From: Bacteroidota bacterium
Lineage (GTDB): Bacteria > Bacteroidota > Bacteroidia > Bacteroidales > B18-G4
Direction: 5' to 3'
Assembly (NCBI GenBank): GCA_013202965.1
Contig: JABMQZ010000145.1
Coordinates: 1-37,294 of the forward strand
DNA length: 37,294 nt
Shown here: positions 26,241-35,504 of the stretch, piece by piece
Position numbering within the stretch: position 1 is the stretch's first letter
Layout of the letters: every line of letters begins with the position of its first letter
The notes under the pieces: model-generated
The model's input: the letters and a program-made list of their open reading frames with translations, nothing else
Databases searched by the model: none
What the model was told of the DNA's origin: nothing
Program-made: the position numbers and the translations under genes

Positions 26241-26783
26241 CTATTTCTTTAGAAAGGATTCATCCGTATAGACCGTAAACAATGGCCTTGTAACCTTCTG
26301 CCCATCGATAATAACCTCCAAAACAGGGCTGATGGCATATATTTTTTTGTCGATCTGAAGAGAGCTTTCATCATACTTCCATTCTTCGAGAAATCTAAGC
26401 ATACTGATATGAGCTGGCTCAATCTTTTTAATAATGGTAGTATCATACTCAGCATAGGGTGGTGTAGTCCTATTCAAAATTTGATGCATAGTATCAACCA
26501 GAATACTTCCAATCTGACCGACAGTGAGCGGTTCATTGAAATAATCATAGGCCTGAATATCACCTGATTGAACTTTTTCAAATATATTATTCAGCAAGGC
26601 CTCACGATCGGAACCTTCAATATTCTTTATCCACCAATCGTAATTTGCATCAGTATTCATTATGGGCACATCATACTGAATCTTTTTAGTGATGATGGTT
26701 CGGGTGTCTTCAACTTTTTGTTCACACTGGGTAAAAATGAGAACAAGGCCAAGAGCCATAAGGGCAATGATTGTTCGTTTCAT
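26241..26783 (-). CDS. putative lipoprotein of unknown function
   Basis: This 180-residue protein has a short signal peptide ending in a lipobox-like LIFTQC, with Cys at residue 20 and a Gln just before it, which departs from the textbook lipobox. It would be lipidated and held in a membrane facing the periplasm. The mature part contains two likely alpha/beta segments (EALLNNIFEKVQSGDIQAYDYFNEPL and IDKKIYAISPVLEVIIDGQKVTRPLFTVY) but no domain I recognise. It is on the same strand as the large T9SS gene but 353 bp upstream of it, so co-transcription is uncertain. Confidence 0.78.
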   Translation of the reverse strand: MKRTIIALMALGLVLIFTQCEQKVEDTRTIITKKIQYDVPIMNTDANYDWWIKNIEGSDREALLNNIFEKVQSGDIQAYDYFNEPLTVGQIGSILVDTMHQILNRTTPPYAEYDTTIIKKIEPAHISMLRFLEEWKYDESSLQIDKKIYAISPVLEVIIDGQKVTRPLFTVYTDESFLKK

Positions 26784-26877
26784 ATCAGGGTTTGTTGGTT
26801 TAATGAGTTAACGAAAAGCTGGTGTAAATATTGGATTAATATACATATAAATAAATGGAGCACTTCTTAATAGCAGG

Positions 26878-26933
26878 TACTGGCTACTAGCAACCAGAAA
26901 CCAGTGACCAGAAACCAGTGACCAGAAACAAGT
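26878..26933. repeat. heptamer array ending at a stop codon
   Basis: Eight 7-bp units: TACTGGC, TACTAGC, AACCAGA, AACCAGT, GACCAGA, AACCAGT, GACCAGA and AACAAGT. The last base of the array is the first base of the TAA stop (26933-26935, minus strand) of the PPDK_N-like gene. Confidence 0.8.
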
Positions 26934-29890
26934 TACGGTTTAAACACAAGCCCCTTCTTTTTCTTCCCATCAATAGCGATCACCACCGGCTTTTCAAATC
27001 TGATATGCCGGATAAACTCATCTTCATAAATAGCTTTTTTCGAAGACAGGTATTGCAGATCGAAAGAACCATCTTTAATAAAGGGGTTGATGGTAAAATA
27101 GCCCACACTGAAAGAAGTGAGGTTCTGGAAGAAATGAGTTCCCTGGCTGGGGTCGATGCGATAATTATCCAGTCCTGATTCAACGATAAGGCGGGCGGCT
27201 GAAATCTGCGGCCATTTCACGGGTATCCCGAGGTGTGGATCGGCAGACCCCCATCGCCCGGGGCCGATCAGGATATAATTTTTCCCTTCCTCCAGGAAGC
27301 GGTCATTAAGACTGCCGATCAGTTCAGCAATTTCAAATGTTCTGGCAGAATCAAAACGATCAGGCATGACATAAACGATATCACAAATATCTCTGACATA
27401 TCCATTCCCAAGAGCAGACTCACTCATCATAATGGTTTGTTCTTCAGAAATGCTGTCGATATCTACCTCCACTGTTTCATCAGTGTCAACGATCGGCCTG
27501 ATTTGCAGCAGATGAAAAGTGTGCGGATTTTTTTTATCCGTGCTTAGCTCAACTGCAAATTCTATTTCAATGGGTTTACCCATCTCCCGTTGTCCGGTTT
27601 CCAGGATAACTTGTAGAATTTCAGCAAGTGGAAAAATATCATGGTTCAGAACGGCAGAAAAAGTGATCAGTTTCTTGCCTTCCTGTTGTATTCCATCGCG
27701 CAGCATCTTGCTCTGATAATCGTAGGTAGACGCTGCAAAACGAATGGAATTATCTTTTTCAGCCTCTGCAATCCGGAGTTTAAGAAGGTTTACCGCATCA
27801 TCGGTGCAAGGCCTGAAGCTGTCTGCCATAAGGTCAAGGGCATAAAACTCACGCTGTGTTTCGCGCAAAGCCATTTCCGGTGTACTTGTCTGTAAGGCTT
27901 TTTTGGGATAGCGCGGACTAAAGCGCAGGGTCATTCCGCCATCCACAATATATTTGCCCAGGCCAAAGGCTATATTTGCAATGCCATCTTCAAGTTTTTC
28001 AGGCTCGATAGGATAAAAGTTAATTGATCTGGCAACACCGGACATCGCAGGATAATACCTGTTGGCATATCTTTTTCCTACCACCTGTTGAAGCACAATG
28101 GCCATCTTTTCCTCGTCGATCACATTTGATGTTGCCGACATGTATGCCTTGCTGTCTTTAAAGTATGCTGAAGCATAAACACTTTTGATCGCCTCGCATA
28201 GCATTTTCAACATCCGCTTTTCATCCGATTCCAGGTTCGGGATCATATAGGTGGAATAAATCCCTGCGAAAGGCTGGTAATAACTATCTTCGAGCAGGCT
28301 GGAAGAACGAACTGCGAGAGGGTTCTTTATATATGAGATCAAAGTATACAGATCCTCCTTTACATTTAAAGGAAGCCTGGCACTCACAAATTTATCCAGG
28401 ATCTTTTCATCCGTAAGTTCAGACATGGCAACATCATAAAGACTATTTTCCTCCATGAACTCATCAAAAACATCTGTTCCCAGCACAACAGTTTTAGGTA
28501 TGCTTATACGTACGCCCTTCCATTTATCAAAAAGCTGATTCCTTTTGATCATAGAATCCAGGAAAGCGAGGCCCCTGGCTTTTCCACCCAGCGATCCCTG
28601 TCCAATCCTTGACAGGGAAAGGTAGTCATCAAAACTGTCGCGCTGGAATTCGGCAATCACCCCACGGGCTTTATTTAACCTGAAATTCGCGATTGAATCA
28701 AACAAATATCCTTTGACTTCCTCAAGGCTATCAAAATCATCAATTCTTACATCCTTAAAGCTTTCAGCAAGCGGGAAGAGTGCCCTGGCACGCAGCCATT
28801 TTGAAAAATGATTTCGTACAAGATGATAAGCAAGAGATTCATCAGTTAACTTGTATATCTTTTTTTGTAATGTTTTGAGGTCCCTGGCCCTGTCAATCTC
28901 TTTCATTGTTTCAGGATCAAGAAATACGAAATCACCAAAAGCAAAGTACTCGCGGATAAACTTTTTCAGCTCAACTGAGATCGTTTTTGACTGCTTATTG
29001 ATAAAACCTACTTTCAGTTCTTTGGCAATGGATTTATTCGCTGTCTCTGAAGATTGCAGCAGGACAGGCATCAGTTTGTCATTTTTCTTAATTTTTTTTG
29101 CCAGCTTGATCCCGGCTTTCTTATCCAATACACCCTGCCGCTTGTAAGCGATATCGGAAATGACACCGAGAAGGTTGTTCTTATATTTTTCATATAAGCC
29201 TATGGCCTCTTCATAATTCGTTGCAAGCAGGATCTTTGGCCTGCCACGCATTCGCATCATTTCCTGATGTTCATTCAGGCCTTCCCTCATGAAGCGCTGG
29301 GACTGCTTAAAAATAATTTTATAGATATGTGGCAGGTAGCTTGAATAGAATCGGACTGAATCTTCTACCAGAATGATGGCCTGCACTCCTACCTCGCCCA
29401 CATCATGTTCAACATTCATCTTATCTTCAATAAGCTTGATGATGGCGAGCAGCAGATCCGCGTTTCCAAGCCAGCTGAATATATAATCTATCGCACCGAG
29501 GTCCTCTTCATCCAGCTTTACGGTCACCTTTCGGGAGAAAGGGGTCAGGACTACAAGGGGAATATCCGCATATTGTTTCTTAATATTCCGGGCAATACCG
29601 AAAGCATTCTCGTCCTCAGCACTTAGCATGGTGATCACCAGATCGATACTCCCTTCTTCCAGTTCTTCAAATGCCTTCTCTTCGTTTGTCACCTGTATAA
29701 ACTGAGGAGGGTAACGCAGGTTCAGCGATACATACTCATTGAATATCTGTTCATCGATCCGACCATCCTCTTCGAGGATAAATGCATCATAAGTACTGGA
29801 TATAAGCAATACATGGTAAATACGCTTCTTCATGAGCGTATCAAAAGAGGTGTCGTGATAGAAATACGTCGATAGGTTCTGTGGCTGCAT
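26933..29890 (-). CDS. double receiver-like protein fused to a PPDK N-terminal (ATP-binding) domain
   Basis: I place the start at the ATG at 29890; an upstream TTG at 29920 overlaps the promoter box. The 985-residue product has a degenerate receiver-like domain (~15-140, where the phospho-Asp position reads VITML), then a second receiver-like domain (~160-305) with IILVEDS, VISDIAYK and FINKQS, which keeps the acidic pair, Asp and Lys. A pyruvate-phosphate-dikinase N-terminal ATP-grasp domain follows (~420-800) with GQGSLGGKARGLAFLD and AVRSSSLLEDS. A C-terminal region carries GPGRWGSADPHLG. The phosphohistidine swivelling domain and PEP/pyruvate barrel of real PPDK or PEP synthase are missing, so it is unlikely to be either enzyme alone. 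Its role is unknown. Confidence 0.85.
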   Translation of the reverse strand: MQPQNLSTYFYHDTSFDTLMKKRIYHVLLISSTYDAFILEEDGRIDEQIFNEYVSLNLRYPPQFIQVTNEEKAFEELEEGSIDLVITMLSAEDENAFGIARNIKKQYADIPLVVLTPFSRKVTVKLDEEDLGAIDYIFSWLGNADLLLAIIKLIEDKMNVEHDVGEVGVQAIILVEDSVRFYSSYLPHIYKIIFKQSQRFMREGLNEHQEMMRMRGRPKILLATNYEEAIGLYEKYKNNLLGVISDIAYKRQGVLDKKAGIKLAKKIKKNDKLMPVLLQSSETANKSIAKELKVGFINKQSKTISVELKKFIREYFAFGDFVFLDPETMKEIDRARDLKTLQKKIYKLTDESLAYHLVRNHFSKWLRARALFPLAESFKDVRIDDFDSLEEVKGYLFDSIANFRLNKARGVIAEFQRDSFDDYLSLSRIGQGSLGGKARGLAFLDSMIKRNQLFDKWKGVRISIPKTVVLGTDVFDEFMEENSLYDVAMSELTDEKILDKFVSARLPLNVKEDLYTLISYIKNPLAVRSSSLLEDSYYQPFAGIYSTYMIPNLESDEKRMLKMLCEAIKSVYASAYFKDSKAYMSATSNVIDEEKMAIVLQQVVGKRYANRYYPAMSGVARSINFYPIEPEKLEDGIANIAFGLGKYIVDGGMTLRFSPRYPKKALQTSTPEMALRETQREFYALDLMADSFRPCTDDAVNLLKLRIAEAEKDNSIRFAASTYDYQSKMLRDGIQQEGKKLITFSAVLNHDIFPLAEILQVILETGQREMGKPIEIEFAVELSTDKKNPHTFHLLQIRPIVDTDETVEVDIDSISEEQTIMMSESALGNGYVRDICDIVYVMPDRFDSARTFEIAELIGSLNDRFLEEGKNYILIGPGRWGSADPHLGIPVKWPQISAARLIVESGLDNYRIDPSQGTHFFQNLTSFSVGYFTINPFIKDGSFDLQYLSSKKAIYEDEFIRHIRFEKPVVIAIDGKKKKGLVFKP

Positions 29891-29917
29891 TTTTCGTATT
29901 CGTAATAAGTGAAGATA

Positions 29918-29925
29918 CAAAGTTA
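29918..29925 (-). promoter_or_regulatory. Bacteroidota -7 box for the PPDK_N-like gene
   Basis: The minus strand reads TAACTTTG, matching TAnnTTTG, 27 nt before the ATG at 29890. It supports that start and suggests this gene has its own promoter despite following the redox operon. Confidence 0.45.
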
Positions 29926-29950
29926 AGAAAAAGGCGGATTCGAGATCAGG

Positions 29951-29999
29951 AGTGCCGAGCGCTTGGTTCCCAACGCCTAACGCTCAGTGCCCAGTGCCT
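29951..29999. repeat. heptamer array overlapping the 3' end of the redox fusion gene
   Basis: Seven units: AGTGCCG, AGCGCTT, GGTTCCC, AACGCCT, AACGCTC, AGTGCCC and AGTGCCT. The TAG stop of the fusion gene (29977-29979) is inside the array, and the units to its right encode the final residues ALGTER. The AGTGCCN word also opens the array at 4354. Confidence 0.7.
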
Positions 30000-32900
30000 G
30001 ATCAAACTCATCATCAAAACGCTTCACAATATAATCACAGCCATGTTCAAACATATGGCAATTGGTTTTTTCCTCAGTAGAAATGAAGCGGTGTTTCTCT
30101 TCAATGGCTTCCGGTGGAAGAAGTGAGATCGCTTCCAGCATCACATCTCCGGGATCGCTTTTCTGTTTGATCCCGAATTGTTTCATCAGGCCGGACAACT
30201 GTTCCAGTGTAGTCAATCCGGAAGCCGGTTTGAAGGCTGCTTCAAATTCCTGTATCACCTTTTGTGTATTGGTGAAGGTACCTCCTGATTCGAAGGGAAA
30301 GCTGGCCGGGAGGATCAGCTCAGCCTGTTTGGCTGTGTCCGTCATAAAATAATCCTGTACCATAACAAAGTCGGCAACAGTAAGCCATCCTGCTACCTTC
30401 ACCTTGTTTGTTGTACATCCCAACGGGTCTTCACCAAAAATGAAGAGGTTCTTCAGCTTTCCTGCTTCAAGAGACTGGTACTGACTAACATTGACTTCTT
30501 TAGGAAGATTCTTGATCTTCCACTTCTTCTTCATCCGGGAAACAAGTCCTTTGTCCCTGATGTCGAGGGCACCCACACCAAGTGTAGGACAAATACCCAT
30601 ATCGAAGATGCCCTGCGCATTGTTTTTCTCTTTGATGCTGATCAGGCCATTTGCATTCTTGCCCAGCTTTCCGGTGATCATTGCCATGTTAAACAGTTCA
30701 CTGCATGCATCTGAGCAAAGTTCCTTTTCAGAAAACACAATGACTGCATTCATCTGATTGTTGTATTCCTTGGCGAATTCGATGACACTGTCCATGTATA
30801 TCACCCCTGATCTCTCGACCAGATCAACGAAGTTTTCTTTGAGTATCTGCTCCTTGTATTCCGCAAAACCCTCACATTGATCTTTAATGAACATCCCGTT
30901 ATGGAAATTATTGGCCACCAGGTAATAGTTCACGGCTTTGATAAAGTGATAATAGGACTTAATCTTCAGCACATTTTCCACCTTATGTTCCATAGGACTG
31001 GAATCCATGATGGTAAGCAGCTCAATCGGAATATTATGTTTTAAACTCGCATTATTAATAGCAAAGCCTGCAACAGCATTATCGCGGTTCACTTCAGCAC
31101 CGATCAAGTAAATTTTACTGGCCTTTTTTAATTGTTCAAAAGGAACATTTTTCTTTGTATTACTAATGTAGCCACGTCCGCGATTCAGATAATGGAAACT
31201 GGTAACATTATTGGTTCCGGCTGCCATCCTGGCAAGCTTCTGTATGAGATACATTTCCTCATTGCTCAGCCTGGCTCCGGCAAAAAATACGTTATCATCC
31301 GGTATAACTTCCTTTATCTTTTCTGCAATAATGCTAAATGCTTCATCAAAGCCGATCTCTTCAAACCTGCCGTTAACCTTCAGCAGTGGTGTGGTGATAC
31401 GGGTTTTGTCATTCAGGTAACGATAGCCGAATTTACCATATTTACATAAATTCCCGTGTTGGTTTACTTTCCCGTCACGGCCCTCAACACGCATCACAAA
31501 TCCACTTTTATGTTCGAAATCGAGTTCGCAGCCAATCGAACAATAGTTACAGATGCTTTGTACCTTTTCGAGTTTCACCGGGCCCGGTTTGAATGGTACA
31601 TTTTCAGTGATGGCACCTGTGGGGCAGGTAGAAATACACATGCCACAACTTTCGCAATTGGTATCCTGAAGCGAATCGCCCATGCTCGGAGCGACATAAG
31701 TTTCAAAACCACGATTTACCAGGCCAAGTGCATTGGCTCCGACCACTTCATGACATATCCTGATGCAACGTGCACAAAGGATACATTTATTATTATCGAT
31801 CTCAATAAAAGGATGTCTGAAATCGACCTCATACTCTTTAAATTCACCTTTAAGGCCTTCTTGTTTGGAATTGTATTCGGTTGAATATTTTTTCAGGTCA
31901 CAGGTATATACTTCCGTACATCCGCATTCCATGCAACGGAGCGACTCATGTTGAGCCACCTCTTCACTGTCATAACCCAGTTCAACCTCTTTGAAATTCT
32001 TTCTGTCGCCGGCTGCAAGGGTAGGCATCTCTTCTCTTTCCTGATCTGCAAAAGTGCCGGCATAATCTTCCTTGATCTGGGTCTTGAAGTTATCTTTCTT
32101 ACTGAAGAACTCTTCTTTCATGGGTTCTACCGTCTTACCTCCCAGGTACAGGTTGCAGCTGTGAGAAGCAATCCTTGCCTGCGCAATGGCCTGGATGAGT
32201 GTAGCAGGCCCCGTCACGCCGTCACCGGCTGCAAATACATTTTCGATTCCTGTTTGCAAGGTCTTGGGATCCGCATCGATATCACCCCAGCGATTGAGTT
32301 TCAATTCTCCTTTCTTCACTGCCTTATTGATATTTTCAGTGAAGTTTACATCCGTCTTCTGCCCTATGGCAGCGAGCACGTATTCCACCTCCAGATCAAA
32401 TTCAGATCCGGGGATCGGTACCGGCCTTCTCCTGCCGGAAGCATCCGCATCACCAAGTTCCATTTTCAGGCAAGTGACTGATTTGACTTTACCCTCTTTA
32501 TCCTTATTGACTTGTGTAGGATTTGTCAGCAATAGGTATTCAACACCTTCAATCTTGGATTCATGGATCTCGATGGGATTGGCCGGCATTTCATTTTCAG
32601 TCCGCCGGTAGATCACAAACACCTTTTCAGCACCGCATCGCACCGCGGTACGGCAGCAGTCCATGGCAGTATTACCCCCACCAACCACGGCAACTTTTTT
32701 CCCGCTAAAATCGTAGGGTTTGCCGGTCATCTCCATATCTTTCAGGAAATCAATTCCTGAAAAAACATTTTCTGCATCATCCCCTACACAACCGATCAAA
32801 GTTCCTGTTTGGGAACCAATGGCCAGCACCACGGCATCATATTTTTTCTGAACTTCCTCATATTTAAGATTATCTCCGAGTCGTGTGTTAAAGTGGATTC

Positions 32901-33684
32901 GCACACCCATTTCAACTACATTGTCAACCTCTTTCTGGAGTATATCATTGGGCAGGCGATATTCCGGGATGCCATACCTCAGCCAGCCACCGGCTTTTGG
33001 AGCGGCTTCATAAACATCGATATCATGGCCTTCCTTGCGCAGGAAGAATGCAGCAGATATGCCACCGGGGCCGGCACCGATAACGGCTATTTTCTTTCCT
33101 GTATCAGGTTTTATTTCAGGCACATATTTATTTTCAGATTCGAGATCAATATCAGAGGCAAAGCGTTTCAGATAATCAATTCCCACGGGAGCGCTTTCAT
33201 CGAGCAGGTTCCTGCGACAAGCCACTTCGCAGGGCCTGACACAAACACGTCCGCAGATCGCAGGTAGAGGATTTGTTTCCTTGATCAGGGCAACGGCATC
33301 ACGATACTGCCCTTTTTCAATATGAGAGATATAACCCTGAACGTCGACACCGGCCGGACAGGTCTGCTGACAGGGTGCGATACAATCGGCATAGTGATTG
33401 CTGAGCATCAGCTCAAGAGCCGTTTTCCTGGACTTATAAATGCGGTCGTTATGTGTTTCTATTCGCATTCCTTCCGAGATTGTGGTAGAGCAGGAAGGTT
33501 GTAATCCCCGCATTCCTTCCACTTCCACTACGCAAACATAACAGGAAGTATAAGGTACAAGGCGCGGATCATTGCAAAGTGTCGGGATTTCGATCCCGTT
33601 TCTTTCCGCCAACTGCAGAATGCTCTCCCCTTTAATTCCTGGAGTGGTCTTTCCGTTCAGTATAAGATTTACCGTTTCACTCAT
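29977..33684 (-). CDS. NfnB/GltD-like flavoprotein fused to NuoG-like iron-sulfur/molybdopterin-type subunit
   Basis: This 1235-residue soluble protein has in order: a 2Fe-2S domain (C37, C48, C51, C65); a GltD/NfnB-type module with Cys clusters at ~101-109 and ~144-156, a FAD site IGAGPGGISAA (~202) and an NAD(P) site VAVVGGGNTAMD (~332); two ferredoxin-type 4Fe-4S motifs (C634-C644 and C677-C687); a molybdopterin-oxidoreductase 4Fe-4S domain (CNYCSIGC, ~712); and a NuoG-like large domain (~780-1200). I see no Cys or Sec-His pair at the formate dehydrogenase catalytic position, so formate oxidation is unlikely. It is the last gene of the operon with NuoE- and NuoF-like subunits. The likely role is an electron-bifurcating or ferredoxin-linked NADH:NADP oxidoreductase. 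The last residues come from repeat DNA. Confidence 0.88.
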   Translation of the reverse strand: MSETVNLILNGKTTPGIKGESILQLAERNGIEIPTLCNDPRLVPYTSCYVCVVEVEGMRGLQPSCSTTISEGMRIETHNDRIYKSRKTALELMLSNHYADCIAPCQQTCPAGVDVQGYISHIEKGQYRDAVALIKETNPLPAICGRVCVRPCEVACRRNLLDESAPVGIDYLKRFASDIDLESENKYVPEIKPDTGKKIAVIGAGPGGISAAFFLRKEGHDIDVYEAAPKAGGWLRYGIPEYRLPNDILQKEVDNVVEMGVRIHFNTRLGDNLKYEEVQKKYDAVVLAIGSQTGTLIGCVGDDAENVFSGIDFLKDMEMTGKPYDFSGKKVAVVGGGNTAMDCCRTAVRCGAEKVFVIYRRTENEMPANPIEIHESKIEGVEYLLLTNPTQVNKDKEGKVKSVTCLKMELGDADASGRRRPVPIPGSEFDLEVEYVLAAIGQKTDVNFTENINKAVKKGELKLNRWGDIDADPKTLQTGIENVFAAGDGVTGPATLIQAIAQARIASHSCNLYLGGKTVEPMKEEFFSKKDNFKTQIKEDYAGTFADQEREEMPTLAAGDRKNFKEVELGYDSEEVAQHESLRCMECGCTEVYTCDLKKYSTEYNSKQEGLKGEFKEYEVDFRHPFIEIDNNKCILCARCIRICHEVVGANALGLVNRGFETYVAPSMGDSLQDTNCESCGMCISTCPTGAITENVPFKPGPVKLEKVQSICNYCSIGCELDFEHKSGFVMRVEGRDGKVNQHGNLCKYGKFGYRYLNDKTRITTPLLKVNGRFEEIGFDEAFSIIAEKIKEVIPDDNVFFAGARLSNEEMYLIQKLARMAAGTNNVTSFHYLNRGRGYISNTKKNVPFEQLKKASKIYLIGAEVNRDNAVAGFAINNASLKHNIPIELLTIMDSSPMEHKVENVLKIKSYYHFIKAVNYYLVANNFHNGMFIKDQCEGFAEYKEQILKENFVDLVERSGVIYMDSVIEFAKEYNNQMNAVIVFSEKELCSDACSELFNMAMITGKLGKNANGLISIKEKNNAQGIFDMGICPTLGVGALDIRDKGLVSRMKKKWKIKNLPKEVNVSQYQSLEAGKLKNLFIFGEDPLGCTTNKVKVAGWLTVADFVMVQDYFMTDTAKQAELILPASFPFESGGTFTNTQKVIQEFEAAFKPASGLTTLEQLSGLMKQFGIKQKSDPGDVMLEAISLLPPEAIEEKHRFISTEEKTNCHMFEHGCDYIVKRFDDEFDQALGTER

Positions 33685-33704
33685 TATGCAGGGTGTTTTT
33701 TTAT

Positions 33705-35480
33705 TTAAGATATTTTGATTGCGTCAAACTTACACTTGGTGAAGCAAACACCACAGTTGATACATACCTCCTGATCGATATGGTGGATTTCTTTACGTGC
33801 ACCGCTGATGGCATCCACCGGGCAGTTTACTGCACAAACTGTACAACCGGTACAATTTGCTTCCACCACTTCATAGGTCAGAAGTTTGGTACACACCAGG
33901 GCCGGACATTTTTTGTCGCGGATATGGGCTTCATACTCATCCCTGAAGTATCTGATGGTGGTGAGTACAGGATTGGGCGCAGTCTGGCCGAGGCCGCAAA
34001 GGGAATTATCCTTGATCTGGTACGACAGCTCTTCCAGTCTTTCAATGTCACCCTCTTCTCCCCTGCCTTCGGTAATGTTGGTAAGTATTTCCAGCATACG
34101 TTTTGTTCCAATACGACAGAAGGTACATTTACCGCAGGATTCTTTCTGGGTGAAATCGAGGAAGAATTTGGCCACATCGATCATGCATGTAGATTCATCC
34201 ATGACCACCATCCCGCCTGAGCCCATAATAGCACCGGTTGCATTCACCGAATCATAATCCACAATGGTGTCGGCAAGGTGTGCAGGGATACAGCCACCGG
34301 ACGGCCCTCCCATCTGCACCGCTTTGAATTTTTTACCATCCTGTATACCTCCGCCAAGCTTAAAGATCACATCCCTGATGCTCATGCCCATCGGGACTTC
34401 CACCAGGCCTGAGCGCCTGATCTTTCCGGCCAGAGCAAAGACTTTGGTCCCTTTACTTTTTTCGGTTCCGTATTTGGCATATTCTGCAGCACCATGTTGA
34501 ATGATCCATGGAATATTGGCCAGGGTTTCAACATTGTTGATGTTGGTAGGTTTTTTCCAGAGTCCCGAGGCAGCAGGAAAGGGAGGACGTTTTCGCGGCA
34601 TCCCGCGCTGGCCTTCTACTGAGGCGATCAGGGCAGTTTCCTCACCGCAAACAAAAGCACCGGCACCTTCTTTAATATAAATATCGAAATTAAAGCCATT
34701 GATACCCAAGATGTTTTCCCCAAGATATCCTTTGGCACGAGCCTGTTCGATGGCAATCTGCAGACGTTTTATGGCCAGGGGGTATTCTGCGCGGCAATAG
34801 ATCACTCCGCCGGTTGCTTCAATAGCGTAAGCACCAATGATCATCCCTTCCAGAACTGTGTGCGGGTCACCTTCAAGCACCGAGCGGTCCATGAATGCAC
34901 CTGGGTCACCCTCATCTGCATTGCAGATGATATATTTCTCGTCTGACTTATTATTATTTGCAAATTTCCATTTCAATCCGGTAGGGAAGCCACCACCGCC
35001 GCGCCCGCGAAGTCCGGATTCGATTACGGTCTGGATCACATCAAGCCTTGACATGCTATAGCCCGCAATCTTTTTGATGGCACGATAGCCGTCTTTCGCC
35101 TCATAATCTTCAATATTTTCAGGATCAATATAACCGCAATTTCTCAGTGTAATCTTTACCTGGTCCCCCGTAAATTCGTTATCTATCGTTTCGAACAGGT
35201 CCGACTGAACCACATATTCTTTCACCGGGCTTTTTTGATTGATATGCTTTTCGATAAGCTCCAGGGCCCGTTCTTCGTCAATCTCTCCATAAAGGTATGT
35301 TCCCGTGTCATCAATGATCTCGACCAGAGGTTCACGGTAGCACATGCCAACACAGCTGGTTTTTTTCAGTTCAAACTGTAGATTTTCCGCCTTTTTGAAG
35401 GCCTCAAGCTTATCATAAACTTTCCTTGCACCTGCAGCGATCCCGCAACTTCCAAGGCCGACGATTACTTTTGTTTCCAT
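33705..35480 (-). CDS. NuoF/HydB-like NADH-binding subunit
   Basis: This 591-residue protein is laid out like HydB of trimeric bifurcating hydrogenases, longer than complex I NuoF. It has an N-terminal thioredoxin-like 2Fe-2S domain (C12, C43, C47), the FMN/NADH site GLRGRGGGGFPTG (~156-168) with GAGAFVCGEETAL (~272), a 4Fe-4S motif CGKCTFCRIG (~449-458, with C495) and a C-terminal two-cluster ferredoxin (C543-C553 and C573-C583). It would exchange electrons with NAD(H) and pass them to the fusion subunit. It follows the NuoE-like gene by 24 bp and precedes the fusion gene by 20 bp, so the three are one operon. No hydrogenase large subunit is present. Confidence 0.92.
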   Translation of the reverse strand: METKVIVGLGSCGIAAGARKVYDKLEAFKKAENLQFELKKTSCVGMCYREPLVEIIDDTGTYLYGEIDEERALELIEKHINQKSPVKEYVVQSDLFETIDNEFTGDQVKITLRNCGYIDPENIEDYEAKDGYRAIKKIAGYSMSRLDVIQTVIESGLRGRGGGGFPTGLKWKFANNNKSDEKYIICNADEGDPGAFMDRSVLEGDPHTVLEGMIIGAYAIEATGGVIYCRAEYPLAIKRLQIAIEQARAKGYLGENILGINGFNFDIYIKEGAGAFVCGEETALIASVEGQRGMPRKRPPFPAASGLWKKPTNINNVETLANIPWIIQHGAAEYAKYGTEKSKGTKVFALAGKIRRSGLVEVPMGMSIRDVIFKLGGGIQDGKKFKAVQMGGPSGGCIPAHLADTIVDYDSVNATGAIMGSGGMVVMDESTCMIDVAKFFLDFTQKESCGKCTFCRIGTKRMLEILTNITEGRGEEGDIERLEELSYQIKDNSLCGLGQTAPNPVLTTIRYFRDEYEAHIRDKKCPALVCTKLLTYEVVEANCTGCTVCAVNCPVDAISGARKEIHHIDQEVCINCGVCFTKCKFDAIKIS

Positions 35481-35504
35481 ATCGCTAATTCAAATAGATA
35501 CAAA

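Noticed and set aside
29888-29920. Upstream start of the PPDK_N-like gene at 29920
   Set aside because: That codon is TTG and lies within the TAACTTTG box; the ATG at 29890 gives a normal short leader.
29977-33684. Reading as a formate dehydrogenase alpha subunit
   Set aside because: No catalytic Cys/Sec-His pair is visible and the FAD/NAD(P) module is GltD/NfnB-like, so a transhydrogenase-type role fits better.
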